Origin: Chloroflexota bacterium
Lineage (GTDB): Bacteria > Chloroflexota > Anaerolineae > Anaerolineales > Anaerolineaceae
Assembly: GCA_021372725.1 (NCBI GenBank)
Contig: JAJFTV010000160.1
Coordinates: 1-36,388, forward strand
Reading direction: 5' to 3'
DNA: 36,388 bases
This document shows positions 26,441 to 34,691 of the stretch, piece by piece. How positions within the stretch are numbered: the first letter of the stretch is position 1; every line of letters starts with the position of its first letter. The notes below the pieces were generated by a model. The model searched no databases and was not told the DNA's origin. It worked only from the letters and a program-made list of their open reading frames with translations. A program made the translations under genes and the position numbers.

Positions 26441-27478
26441 TTGAAATTCAAAAAACTCTTTCTTCTTCTTATTGGTTTCACCTTCATCATTTTCTCTGCC
26501 TGTGCATTGTCAGAACTGCCTCCTTTGTTCATCCAGACAACTACCGTACAGGTCTCCCCTCAATTTGCCACGGTCGATCCCAATGCCACAAATACGGCCA
26601 CCCCGTTTCTCTCTATGGGGCCAACGGCAACAGCCACCTCTACTTCCAGGCCAACCAAAACCTCCACCCCCGCATCAACCTTAACCCCCAGCATGACCCC
26701 TACCCCGTCACTTCCGGATGGGCAGGTCAATATCATGGTTTTTGGGAATGATTACCGGCCTTCATCAGGATACCGTACCGACACCATGATACTGGTTTCG
26801 ATCAACACGATTGAGAAAATTGTCAATGCCATCTCCCTTCCGCGTGATCTGTATGTGGAAATTCCAGGTCATGGGTATGACCGCCTCAATACAGCCATGC
26901 CATACGGTGGGTTTGACTTATTTCAACAGACCATGCAGATCAACTTCAACATTAAACCTGATTTTTATATCATGACGAATTTCACCGGTTTCGCGAATAT
27001 CATCAATTCCATCGGCGGCATCGATGTCAATGCAGCACGTAATTTGTATGACAGTTGTGACCTGCCCCAGGCCGTAAATGGGTATTGTTCTGCAGGAGCG
27101 GGTATTGTGCACATGGACGGAGAGACCGCCTTGTGGTATGTGCGCTCCAGATACACCAGCAATGATTTTGACCGAAATCGCCGGCAACAGGAAGTCATGC
27201 TGGCAATCCTTAAGAATCTCTTGCAGGTTGATCTCATCGCCAATGCCGCGGATCTGTATAACGGTTACCGAAGCGCGGTGGATACCAATCTCGAACTCGA
27301 ACCATTCATCAAACTGCTTCCAACCATCATCTCGTTGAATGAGGAAGGTCATCTCAACCGGTACGCGATTGATGCCAGTTACACCACCAATTACTGGACC
27401 GAACAAGGTGCAGCAGTCCTGCTCCCCAACCAGGAAATGATCTGGGATCTTATTCGAACGGTCATCTACCAGCAATAA
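26441..27478 (+). CDS. LytR-CpsA-Psr (LCP) family protein, predicted lipoprotein
   Basis: LCP enzymes attach undecaprenyl-linked glycopolymers to peptidoglycan or other acceptors outside the membrane. The N-terminus is a signal sequence ending IIFSAC, a lipobox with phenylalanine at position -3. A Thr/Pro/Ala-rich linker follows (about residues 45-90). The LCP domain spans about 95-250: GYRTDTMILVSIN, SLPRDLYVEIPGHG with its conserved arginine, GGIDVNAARNLYD, and RNRRQQEVMLAIL, which includes the lipid-phosphate-contacting arginines. Translation begins at a TTG at 26441 with GAGG seven bases upstream. The 131-base gap before it shows no clear promoter or terminator. Confidence 0.9.
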   Translation: MKFKKLFLLLIGFTFIIFSACALSELPPLFIQTTTVQVSPQFATVDPNATNTATPFLSMGPTATATSTSRPTKTSTPASTLTPSMTPTPSLPDGQVNIMVFGNDYRPSSGYRTDTMILVSINTIEKIVNAISLPRDLYVEIPGHGYDRLNTAMPYGGFDLFQQTMQINFNIKPDFYIMTNFTGFANIINSIGGIDVNAARNLYDSCDLPQAVNGYCSAGAGIVHMDGETALWYVRSRYTSNDFDRNRRQQEVMLAILKNLLQVDLIANAADLYNGYRSAVDTNLELEPFIKLLPTIISLNEEGHLNRYAIDASYTTNYWTEQGAAVLLPNQEMIWDLIRTVIYQQ

Positions 27479-27485
27479 TAAAATG

Positions 27486-27514
27486 TTGACATTCCGGAAA
27501 TAATCCGGTACACT
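27486..27514 (+). promoter_or_regulatory. Promoter with central palindrome upstream of the recombinase-like gene
   Basis: A perfect TTGACA (27486-27491), a 17-base spacer and TACACT (27509-27514) form a good sigma-70 promoter about 33 bases ahead of the start codon. The spacer itself contains the hyphenated palindrome CCGGA-AATAA-TCCGG (27494-27508), placed where a bound protein would block RNA polymerase. Confidence 0.78.
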
Positions 27515-27553
27515 TTGAAAGGCTATACGAATTCCGCTTGAAAAGGATGAAAA

Positions 27554-28471
27554 ATGTCAACAGAAAATTCTCTTCCTGAAATTCATATTACCTCTACCAC
27601 CGCCTTCCAACCCGCCATTTTGGGGTGGGAAGTATACATGAAAGACCAGGGTAAATCCCCTTATACGATTAAGGCATTTGTCGGTGACATCTATTTGCTT
27701 TCTTCTTACCTGCCCCCTGACAAGAATGTCGGTGATGTTACCACCGGTGATCTCAACAATTTCCTCAATTGGCTGGAGAAAGGCCGCGGGGTTCCTTGCA
27801 GCCCCAAAAGCTATGCCCGCCGGATCACCTCCATTAAGGCGTTTTTCCGCTGGCTGCATAAATATGGTGTCACCAACATCGACCCGGCCGAGAAAATTGT
27901 GCAAAAATCAGTCATCAGTCCTTTGCCGGAGGTTTTGACACCTGAAGAAGAAGCTGCTGTACTGGAGATTGCTGACAAAATGCGCAGCGCCCAGCCGCCC
28001 GACTCACGTCCATATACTCTCCTTAAACTGTTGCTGGACACCGGCATCAAGAAAGGTGAATGTCTGGGGATTAACATCAATCACCTGGATCTGGATTCAC
28101 CACAGGGTCCATATCTCTTTGTCCGGTATACCAGTTCACAAAATCGATACAAAGAAAGAAAAATCTCCCTGACGGATGAATGGATCGCTGCCTGCCAGGA
28201 ATACATCGCCCAATATCAACCGAATGAACAACTTTTCCCATGGTCACCACGCAGACTGGAATATTTGCTGGAAGATTTGAGCAATGCAGCAGGTCTTAAG
28301 AAGCATCTATCGTTTGATATGTGCCGTTGGACAAGTGTATTGAATGACTGGCGAAGCAGCATGGATCAAGACAAGATCCGCCAGAAGCTGGGCATTTCAA
28401 AAATTCAATGGCGCGAGATCAGCGCAAAACTACGGAAATTGGCAGGCGAATCAGCAAGCGAAGAATCATAA
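27554..28471 (+). CDS. Tyrosine-recombinase-fold protein lacking catalytic residues
   Basis: An N-terminal SAM-like core-binding domain (about residues 18-105, with KSPYTIKAFVGDIYLLSSYL and SYARRITSIKAFFRWLHKYG) and a C-terminal catalytic-fold domain (about 125-295) match XerC/XerD-type recombinases. The active site has decayed. The first arginine is lysine (TGIKKGECLG, K166), the H of HxxR is aspartate (DMCR, D255-R258), the second histidine is isoleucine (LGISKI, I281), and the nucleophilic tyrosine position is serine (about S290). No tyrosine occurs after Y237. The hairpin lysine (K200) and one arginine remain. The frame is intact with a good ribosome binding site (AAGGA, six bases ahead) and promoter, so it looks like a functional non-catalytic DNA-binding protein, not a pseudogene. 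Its end overlaps the tilS end by six bases. Confidence 0.82.
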   Translation: MSTENSLPEIHITSTTAFQPAILGWEVYMKDQGKSPYTIKAFVGDIYLLSSYLPPDKNVGDVTTGDLNNFLNWLEKGRGVPCSPKSYARRITSIKAFFRWLHKYGVTNIDPAEKIVQKSVISPLPEVLTPEEEAAVLEIADKMRSAQPPDSRPYTLLKLLLDTGIKKGECLGININHLDLDSPQGPYLFVRYTSSQNRYKERKISLTDEWIAACQEYIAQYQPNEQLFPWSPRRLEYLLEDLSNAAGLKKHLSFDMCRWTSVLNDWRSSMDQDKIRQKLGISKIQWREISAKLRKLAGESASEES

Positions 28472-29902
28472 AACGGTTTGGTTTCTGGTAAGTTGAAGGA
28501 GCAGGCAGATTTTTGTACCCCGAGTTATTCTGAATGGATGAGCCAGACGGTAACCCGGGATCCATACAATTTCGTTCTCGCAAACAACAACCGGATAGGC
28601 CGAACGAGCCCGACTCGGCAATCGTTCATTAATGAAATAATCTGAAAGTTTGATCGATCGACCATCCATCCCATAGGGCTGGAAACGTTCGCCAGGCAGA
28701 ACATTTCGGACCACCAAAGGCCCCTTCAATTTGTCCGCATCGATAAGAGCCTGATGGGGATCAGCCGGGAACTTCATGCTGAACTCCGCCGGGCAAGTCT
28801 GTGGATGGCTGATTTGAATGGACCATTTTTCCCCCAATGATACACTCTTCCCTTTATCAAGGATCTCAGCACTGCGTATCTGGGGATACATTTCCAGCCA
28901 CTCATTCCGTCCGGCACGACAAATCAATAGCTTGTTTTCTATGACGGTGGAAAAGACGCCCTCGATGAGTTGAATTTCTCTTCCTTGAGTGGTCTGTGAC
29001 AGAGAATCGACAGTTCTTTGGACGACATCATAACCGATCTGCTCTTCATCCTCAACCAGGCTCTTTAATGCACGATGCAATAACTGTCGTTGAACACTGG
29101 CAGGTTGCATTCTTAACAAATCGAGGTTGAACCAAAAATAACCATTTCCAGTTTCAGCACAACACAACTGCCATAGATCCTCAATGCTTTTGTTGACGAT
29201 TTCAACCTCATCTTGAATCGTCCTGGACAAACGCAAAATAGCGGTTTTTACCTGCGGGTTATAGCTCTTTTCCAGCTCAGGGATCAGTTGATTCCTTATC
29301 CTGTTTCGTAAATATCTTGTATCGGCGTTGGTCTCATCGATCAGCGGGGTGAGGGTGTTTTCCCGGCAGTAATCAAGAATCTCCGCACGCCAGACATCCA
29401 GCAACGGCCTGACCAGTGGAATGGCGGTGTCCCATACATTGGGCGTCTGCCGGTAAGAGATCCCCGCCAGGCCGGTCGGGCCTGAGCCGCGCAGGATATG
29501 CATGAGAACTGTTTCCACCTGGTCATCGGCTGTATGAGCAGTCACCACTGCCTGAGCGTTATACTGCCTGGCCTGGTCGAAGAGAAAACGGTAGCGGAGA
29601 ATCCGGGCGGCCTCCTCGATGTTCAATCCCTGACTGCTGGCAAAATCACCTACATTTTCAGTACCCCGGACAAGGGGATAACCCATCTTGGAAAGCATAT
29701 CTTCCAGCGTTTCGGCATCCCTTGTAGAGCCAGGTCTCAATAAGTGGTCAAAATGCGCAGGAATAACTGTATAGCCAATGCTTTTGAGAATATGGAAGAG
29801 CGCCAGGCTGTCAGGGCCGCCTGATACCCCTACCAACACAGGGTTACCAGGATTTAGAAGACACACCTTATTTAAGATATGCGAAATTCGTTTGAAATCC
29901 AT
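28466..29902 (-). CDS. tilS: tRNA(Ile)-lysidine synthetase
   Basis: TilS converts C34 of the minor tRNA-Ile to lysidine so that it reads AUA. The PP-loop SGGPDS is at residues 27-32. HFDHLLRPGSTRDAETLEDM (about 50-69) and TAHTADDQVETVLMHILRGSGPTG further on match the ATP-pyrophosphatase core. The C-terminal TilS domain is recognisable in RFQPYGMDGRSIKLSDYF and IVWIPGYRLAHPFRI. At 478 residues it is somewhat longer than the E. coli enzyme. The ATG has no ribosome binding site, but a TATAAT ends six bases before it, suggesting a leaderless mRNA. It converges with the recombinase-like gene. Confidence 0.93.
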   Translation of the reverse strand: MDFKRISHILNKVCLLNPGNPVLVGVSGGPDSLALFHILKSIGYTVIPAHFDHLLRPGSTRDAETLEDMLSKMGYPLVRGTENVGDFASSQGLNIEEAARILRYRFLFDQARQYNAQAVVTAHTADDQVETVLMHILRGSGPTGLAGISYRQTPNVWDTAIPLVRPLLDVWRAEILDYCRENTLTPLIDETNADTRYLRNRIRNQLIPELEKSYNPQVKTAILRLSRTIQDEVEIVNKSIEDLWQLCCAETGNGYFWFNLDLLRMQPASVQRQLLHRALKSLVEDEEQIGYDVVQRTVDSLSQTTQGREIQLIEGVFSTVIENKLLICRAGRNEWLEMYPQIRSAEILDKGKSVSLGEKWSIQISHPQTCPAEFSMKFPADPHQALIDADKLKGPLVVRNVLPGERFQPYGMDGRSIKLSDYFINERLPSRARSAYPVVVCENEIVWIPGYRLAHPFRITRGTKICLLLQLTRNQTVL

Positions 29903-29908
29903 TTACAA

Positions 29909-29914
29909 ATTATA
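29909..29914 (-). promoter_or_regulatory. -10 element placed for a leaderless tilS transcript
   Basis: A perfect TATAAT on the reverse strand is followed by six bases and the tilS ATG, so the natural start site would be at or next to the A of ATG. No -35 resembling TTGACA is found 15-19 bases upstream, so the call rests on the -10, its spacing, and the lack of a ribosome binding site. Confidence 0.4.
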
Positions 29915-30013
29915 ATGCCTGCCCGGCGTAAATTTTGCGTAAATTTTCACATAAATCGTCATCCCGTCCTTGTAACTTCTTGCTCGAGCGATAGGTTTAT
30001 GCTAGACTTTCAA

Positions 30014-30019
30014 TATAAT
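30014..30019 (+). promoter_or_regulatory. Candidate -10 for the receiver-TadZ gene
   Basis: A perfect TATAAT lies about 47 bases before the GTG start at 30066. No clear -35 lies 16-18 bases upstream, so this is a weak call. The remainder of the 163-base gap between tilS and this gene shows no other feature. Confidence 0.4.
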
Positions 30020-30065
30020 TAGTTTTTTTATGCAGTGTAAAATTTGATCATTCTTTGAGGAATTG

Positions 30066-31214
30066 GTGACGGATAAAATCCTGCTCGTCGACGATGATGC
30101 TGATACCGTCCAGTTAATTTCTGTTGTTCTAAAACATCAGGGATATGAAGTCGTTCCTGCCTATGAAGGATTCAGTGCACTGCGCCTGGCATACACAGAA
30201 CAACCAGATCTCATCCTGCTGGATGTGATGATGCCAGGTCTGGATGGTTACCAGGTTACTCGAAAACTTCGCAGCAGCCCTGAATCAGCCAATATTCCGG
30301 TTTTAATGTTCAGCGCCAAAAATCAGGTCGACGACCGGGTAACAGGCTATGAATCCGGGATTGATGATTATATTACCAAGCCCATCCACCCCGCTGAATT
30401 GATCGCCAAAATAAAATCACTCGTTTCCCGTTCCAAGGTTATGGGATCAACATTTGGAGAAAAGGGGTATATTACCGGTGTATTGGGCGTCAAGGGAGGC
30501 ATCGGGGCTTCCAGTTTTGTGCTTAACCTGGCCATCAGTTACCGCCAGCAAAGCAAACAAGATGTGATTGCCGTTGAACTTCGCCCAGGGCATGGTAGCT
30601 GGTTGACCAATCTTAACATGAAACAACCAGACGGGATGAGCAGATTACTCAAATTACGGCCAGACAGCATCACCACTGTAGCTGTAAATGAACAACTGCA
30701 ATCCATTTACCCCGGTATCCACCTGCTAACCGCCAGTCGTCAACCGGAAGATATCAAATTGTTGTCAGCGACAGAACAAATGCAAAAAATCGTCAGACTT
30801 CTGCCCTTACTGACCTCGATGGTGATGATCGATATGGGGGCAGGAGATCTTCTCAATCTGAACGCGCTGACATCGCTATGTGATGAAATCTACGTATTGA
30901 TGAATTCATATCCATCCAATATACTGCGAACACGTAAGGTATTGAATGACCTCTCGACCGACGGTTTTGGGAACACCAAACCGTTGAACCTGATTTTGAT
31001 GCAACCGGGGGGTAAAACAATTCCAGCTTCCAGCAGAGAAATCGAAGAATTTCTGGAAAGGCAAATCACTGCGGTGATGCCAGTATCCCCTGAGATCGCC
31101 TTTCAAGCTGAAACTCAGGCCAAACCTCTGCTCTCTATCCAACCGGACAGCGAACTGAACAAACGTTATTTCGAAATTGCCAAACGTTTGATCAGAACCG
31201 TACAAAACCGGTAG
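30066..31214 (+). CDS. Receiver domain fused to TadZ/CpaE-like MinD-family domain
   Basis: Residues 1-120 are a complete response-regulator receiver: acidic pocket D9-D11, phosphoacceptor D53 in LLDVMMPG, S83 and K105 in YITKPIHP. Residues about 134-380 are a MinD/ParA-type domain. Its P-loop reads KGGIGASS (143-150): the signature lysine K143 is kept, but the Walker A lysine is alanine. This is the atypical loop known in TadZ/CpaE proteins, which place Tad-type pili. The second nucleotide motif is MVMIDMGAGD. I start at the GTG at 30066 because GAGG ends five bases upstream; a TTG one codon earlier is too close. No other tad/cpa genes occur in the window, so pilus localisation is inferred. 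It converges with mutL at an 11-base gap. Confidence 0.88.
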   Translation: MTDKILLVDDDADTVQLISVVLKHQGYEVVPAYEGFSALRLAYTEQPDLILLDVMMPGLDGYQVTRKLRSSPESANIPVLMFSAKNQVDDRVTGYESGIDDYITKPIHPAELIAKIKSLVSRSKVMGSTFGEKGYITGVLGVKGGIGASSFVLNLAISYRQQSKQDVIAVELRPGHGSWLTNLNMKQPDGMSRLLKLRPDSITTVAVNEQLQSIYPGIHLLTASRQPEDIKLLSATEQMQKIVRLLPLLTSMVMIDMGAGDLLNLNALTSLCDEIYVLMNSYPSNILRTRKVLNDLSTDGFGNTKPLNLILMQPGGKTIPASSREIEEFLERQITAVMPVSPEIAFQAETQAKPLLSIQPDSELNKRYFEIAKRLIRTVQNR

Positions 31215-31225
31215 CCCGTACTCTC

Positions 31226-32953
31226 CTAACGACTGCCACGCCGCCCAAATTGTCGTTCCAACAGATCGACCGAAAGATGGATCATGGTTGGCCGTCCGTG
31301 CGGGCAGGTACGCGGTGAAACACAGGTTTCCAGATCACGCAGCAGCCGGCTCTGCTCCTCAACGGAGAGTATTTGCCCCCCTTTAACTGCCGACCGTTTG
31401 CAGATCCTGGCAATGATGCGCTTTTCCCTCTCATTGGCCAAAGGCGTCTCATCTTCTTCAAAATCCTCCACCAATACCTGCAACGCGGCAGTCGGATCGG
31501 CACCGGATATAAATGCAGGGATGGAGCGAATACGAAAAGTCTGCGGGCCGAAATTCTCAACCACAAAACCCAGACCGTTCAATATATCCAGACTGCCTTC
31601 GAGCAGGCGCGCTTTATCAGGCGTCAGATGAACGATGACGGGTTCCAACAGCGGTTGTGAAACAGGTAAGCTGTCTTTCCGGGAGGTAAATTTTTCATAG
31701 AGCACCCGTTCATGGGCGGCATGCTGGTCGATCAGGTACAGGCCATCGGGGCCTTCCGCCACAAGATAGGTTGCGCCCACCTGTCCAACCAGCCTCAGCA
31801 AAGGCATTTGAACTTCCTGGAACGTCGTCTGGGATGGTTCCAAAGCAGGGTTATCCACAAACTGTTCGGGCTGAACAGTTTGATCCATAGCTGAAGAAAC
31901 AACGTTTTCAGCTTCCAGGTATTGCGGTGACGGATGCCACAGACGGTTGGGGATTTGCGGTACCGGTGAGTAGGCCAGCAGTGCCCGGCGGACAGCGCGC
32001 TGAACACGGCTGAAAATTGCACCTGAATCTTCAAATCGAACTTCCGCCTTGGTGGGATGAACATTGACATCCACCATTTCCGGCGGCATCGTAATCATCA
32101 AGATGGCAACCGGATAGCGCCCTACCATCAGATATGTCTGGTAAGCGTGCAGTAATGCGCTGTTAAGTGCATTATCCTGTATCCATCGCCCGTTGACGAA
32201 AAATGTGATGTCCTTTCTGTTCGAACGCGTCAGGGAAATTGGGCTTGTGAACCCCTCTACCTTGAAAGCCCCCTCATCCAGTGTTACATCGATCATCTGT
32301 TTTGCAAGGTCAACCCCATAAAGATTGGATAATGTTTCGCGGCGATCTCCGTTTCCATTTGTTTGCAGCAATATCTTTCCGTCATGTTGTAATTGAAAAC
32401 GAACATGGCTATACGCAAATGCATAACGGGTAACAAATTCGTCGATCCGTTGTCGTTCCGTGGCATCCGTCTTAAGAAATTTAAGGCGGGCCGGAACGTT
32501 ATAGAAAAGATCCCTGACCGTCACGGTGGTACCGGTTGACATACCGGTTTGAGAAATATCCGTTATGTGCCCCCCCTGAACCACCAGCCGGCCACCGGTC
32601 GGCGCATCTGCTGTTCTGCTGAGCATCGTCAAATAGGAGACAGAGCCTATTGACGCCAGCGCCTCTCCACGAAAGCCAAGGGTACGCACCTGTTGTAAAT
32701 CGCTTGTTTGCCGCAGTTTACTGGTGGCATGTCGTGAAACAGCCAGCTCCATCTGGTTATAAGGTATCCCCGAACCGTCATCCAGCACTTCGATCATCTT
32801 TTTACCAGCTTTTTCCAGACGAATGATGATCTGGCTGGCACCGGCATCCAAAGCGTTTTCAAGAAGCTCTTTCACAGCCGACGCCGGGCGTTCAACCACC
32901 TCACCGGCAGCAATTTGGGATGCAACTTCATCAGGCAGGATAATTATGGGCAT
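31226..32953 (-). CDS. mutL: DNA mismatch repair protein MutL (endonuclease type)
   Basis: MutL couples mismatch recognition by MutS to strand incision. The GHKL ATPase half has KELLENALDAGAS (the Mg-binding E-N pair near 32-33), DDGSGI at 58-63, and TLGFRGEALASI near 91-102. The C-terminal domain retains the nuclease motif D-Q-H-A-x2-E-x4-E at 409-420. It also has ICKRSAVKGG and the CPHGRPT motif near the end, so this MutL should nick DNA itself, as in bacteria lacking MutH. At 575 residues it is typical. GAGGT lies four bases before the ATG. mutS is not in the window. It is divergent from the MoaD-like gene. Confidence 0.96.
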   Translation of the reverse strand: MPIIILPDEVASQIAAGEVVERPASAVKELLENALDAGASQIIIRLEKAGKKMIEVLDDGSGIPYNQMELAVSRHATSKLRQTSDLQQVRTLGFRGEALASIGSVSYLTMLSRTADAPTGGRLVVQGGHITDISQTGMSTGTTVTVRDLFYNVPARLKFLKTDATERQRIDEFVTRYAFAYSHVRFQLQHDGKILLQTNGNGDRRETLSNLYGVDLAKQMIDVTLDEGAFKVEGFTSPISLTRSNRKDITFFVNGRWIQDNALNSALLHAYQTYLMVGRYPVAILMITMPPEMVDVNVHPTKAEVRFEDSGAIFSRVQRAVRRALLAYSPVPQIPNRLWHPSPQYLEAENVVSSAMDQTVQPEQFVDNPALEPSQTTFQEVQMPLLRLVGQVGATYLVAEGPDGLYLIDQHAAHERVLYEKFTSRKDSLPVSQPLLEPVIVHLTPDKARLLEGSLDILNGLGFVVENFGPQTFRIRSIPAFISGADPTAALQVLVEDFEEDETPLANEREKRIIARICKRSAVKGGQILSVEEQSRLLRDLETCVSPRTCPHGRPTMIHLSVDLLERQFGRRGSR

Positions 32954-32979
32954 GGAAACCTCAACATTAAATCAGTGCT

Positions 32980-33003
32980 GGTATTATACCAATCAGGTAT
33001 AAT
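32980..33003. promoter_or_regulatory. Overlapping divergent -10 elements between mutL and the MoaD-like gene
   Basis: A TATAAT on the forward strand (32998-33003) faces the MoaD-like gene, and one on the reverse strand (32988-32983) faces mutL. The latter lies inside the 11-base palindrome GGTATTATACC (32980-32990). Neither has a convincing -35. The closeness suggests shared control of the two promoters. Confidence 0.4.
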
Positions 33004-33028
33004 TTTCATCGCAGAATGGACAACAAAT

Positions 33029-33307
33029 ATGCAAGTAAATTTATATGCAAGTTTTCGTGAACGCGCCGGAATAAGAAAGTTCGAAATGCCAGTCACGTCA
33101 GAAGCGACTGTTCAATCCATGATCCATCAAATATTGGAAAAATATCCGCAATTAATCCCCTTATGGCTGGACAAACAAGGAGAACTGCACGGGCATGTTC
33201 ATATCAGCCTGAACCAGGTGGATGTGATGGCACTGCCCGACCGTTTGGAAACAAAAGTGCAGGAAAGCGATACCCTCGATTTTTATCCCCCCATCACGGG
33301 CGGATAG
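33029..33307 (+). CDS. MoaD/ThiS-family ubiquitin-like sulfur carrier
   Basis: The 92-residue protein begins MQVNLYASFRERAG and ends FYPPITGG, the beta-grasp pattern with the terminal di-glycine that is adenylated and thiocarboxylated in MoaD and ThiS. MoaD acts in molybdopterin synthesis, ThiS in thiazole synthesis, and related carriers supply sulfur to cysteine or tRNA. The length and the central insertion (ISLNQVDVMALPDRLET) favour the MoaD side, but no partner gene (moaE, moeB, thiG or cysM) is nearby. The ATG at 33029 is chosen since upstream residues would run into the mutL start region and do not fit the family. The gene is a single-gene unit between a divergent and a convergent neighbour. 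Confidence 0.85.
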   Translation: MQVNLYASFRERAGIRKFEMPVTSEATVQSMIHQILEKYPQLIPLWLDKQGELHGHVHISLNQVDVMALPDRLETKVQESDTLDFYPPITGG

Positions 33308-33361
33308 CCAGTCAGATAGGCGAAAATTTCCAGGGTGATATTTTTGTAAGCCGGTGAGATT

Positions 33362-34558
33362 TTACACAAACGTTCCGCTGGCGAGAACATAAACATAATA
33401 CACCACACCTGCCACCATGTGCGGTACAAAACCTGTCCATAAGAGCATTTTCCAAAGCCAGGCCGGTTGTGTATCGGTGTGATGTTTAAAGAAAAATATC
33501 ACCGAGGCGGCAAATAACAGAAAAAGAGCGATTTCACCGCTCCAGCCCCAATTGCCGTCCTGAAAGCGGGCAGCACCCTCAGACAATAGATAGGTGAAAG
33601 CTGCCCCAAAGATAAAGGTCATCACTGCCAGTTGCATGGATTTATCACGCCAGACCGATTTCCAGTACGCGAGAATTACCAGTAGAGGAAACCAGATGGA
33701 GAGGATCAGTTTTGCCAGCAGTGCACCGGAATAACTCTTCATCACCGCCAAGGGAGCAAACTGAATTCCGGCTTCCTCTCCCCCGTAAGTTGCCAGAAAC
33801 TGCCAGGCCAGCACGATCACTGACGGAATAAAAATCCCGAACAATGCAAATCGCCAATCAAACTTGTTGTGCTGAAGTAAATTCACAAACAACAGGATAC
33901 CCAACGCGGGAAGAAGACATACCAGCAGGTTTGGCTTTGCGAGCGCTGACAGAATGACAAACAAAGCTGATAAAAGAATATGCCAGATTGAGAACCTCTT
34001 CCCTTCCATCAGCCCGATGCTGTAAAGAAAAATCAATACGGCAAACGGCCGCAGCATAATAATGGTGGGGTTGTGATACGAAGTAATACCAATATAACCC
34101 AGATAAAAAAGACCATCCTGGGCAGCAAAGAGCATCAATGGCGCAGCGATGGAGACACCCAGTGAAAGCGCCGTGACCCATCCTGGAGACAACTGCGGGC
34201 AATTATTCTTCAACCAGCCAAACAGGATAATCACCAGTAGAAGGTCAAAACCGGTCTGCAAGATAACGGCCGAATTTTCAAGGCTGATGTTGAACAGTCG
34301 GGCGAGCAGAACCAACGAAACCTGCCAGGCAGGGTGGGCTGCAATATGCGCCGGCATCTCCTGGCCCTCATTTAACTGGCGTGCAAATTGAATATGATCT
34401 TTGTAATCATTATGCGGATGGGAGTGAACCATGATGTAATTCATCGGTAAAAATAATGCAATCATTAGACCGAGGAATACCAGCCAGGGGATCACCGATT
34501 TTTGACGCAATGCCTGCATAGATTTCTTCTCAACTTCTGGATAGATTTTTGCCTGCAT
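33362..34558 (-). CDS. Polytopic membrane protein, possibly GT-C-like glycosyltransferase
   Basis: The 398-residue protein has about ten hydrophobic segments. After the first one comes an outer loop with HSHPHNDYKDHIQFARQL, whose acidic residues resemble the metal or substrate loop of GT-C glycosyltransferases that use lipid-linked sugars. No PMT or other named family signature is clear, so this is a suggestion only. The start is uncertain: the ATG at 34558 has AAGG about 14 bases away, and a second in-frame ATG at 34519 is possible. The gene is convergent with the MoaD-like gene and divergent from rnpB, with no operon partner in the window. Confidence 0.65.
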   Translation of the reverse strand: MQAKIYPEVEKKSMQALRQKSVIPWLVFLGLMIALFLPMNYIMVHSHPHNDYKDHIQFARQLNEGQEMPAHIAAHPAWQVSLVLLARLFNISLENSAVILQTGFDLLLVIILFGWLKNNCPQLSPGWVTALSLGVSIAAPLMLFAAQDGLFYLGYIGITSYHNPTIIMLRPFAVLIFLYSIGLMEGKRFSIWHILLSALFVILSALAKPNLLVCLLPALGILLFVNLLQHNKFDWRFALFGIFIPSVIVLAWQFLATYGGEEAGIQFAPLAVMKSYSGALLAKLILSIWFPLLVILAYWKSVWRDKSMQLAVMTFIFGAAFTYLLSEGAARFQDGNWGWSGEIALFLLFAASVIFFFKHHTDTQPAWLWKMLLWTGFVPHMVAGVVYYVYVLASGTFV

Positions 34559-34691
34559 ATCTTATCATACAATCCTTTCCCCCCATTTGGGAAGATGACA
34601 TGAATAAATATCAAATCATGTGTATAATATTTGCACTGTTTGGATTTGTTTTACAGATCCAAACCAATTTCTGTTCAACAGGAATTGACTC

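Noticed and set aside
26570..26720. Repetitive Thr/Pro/Ala-rich tract as a DNA repeat
   Set aside because: The codons vary and the tract is the linker of an LCP lipoprotein. It is a protein low-complexity region, not a nucleotide repeat.
26419..26751. Forward frame of 110 codons starting just before the LCP gene
   Set aside because: It overlaps the signal peptide and linker of the LCP gene in another frame and has no support. The LCP frame has a ribosome binding site at its TTG start.
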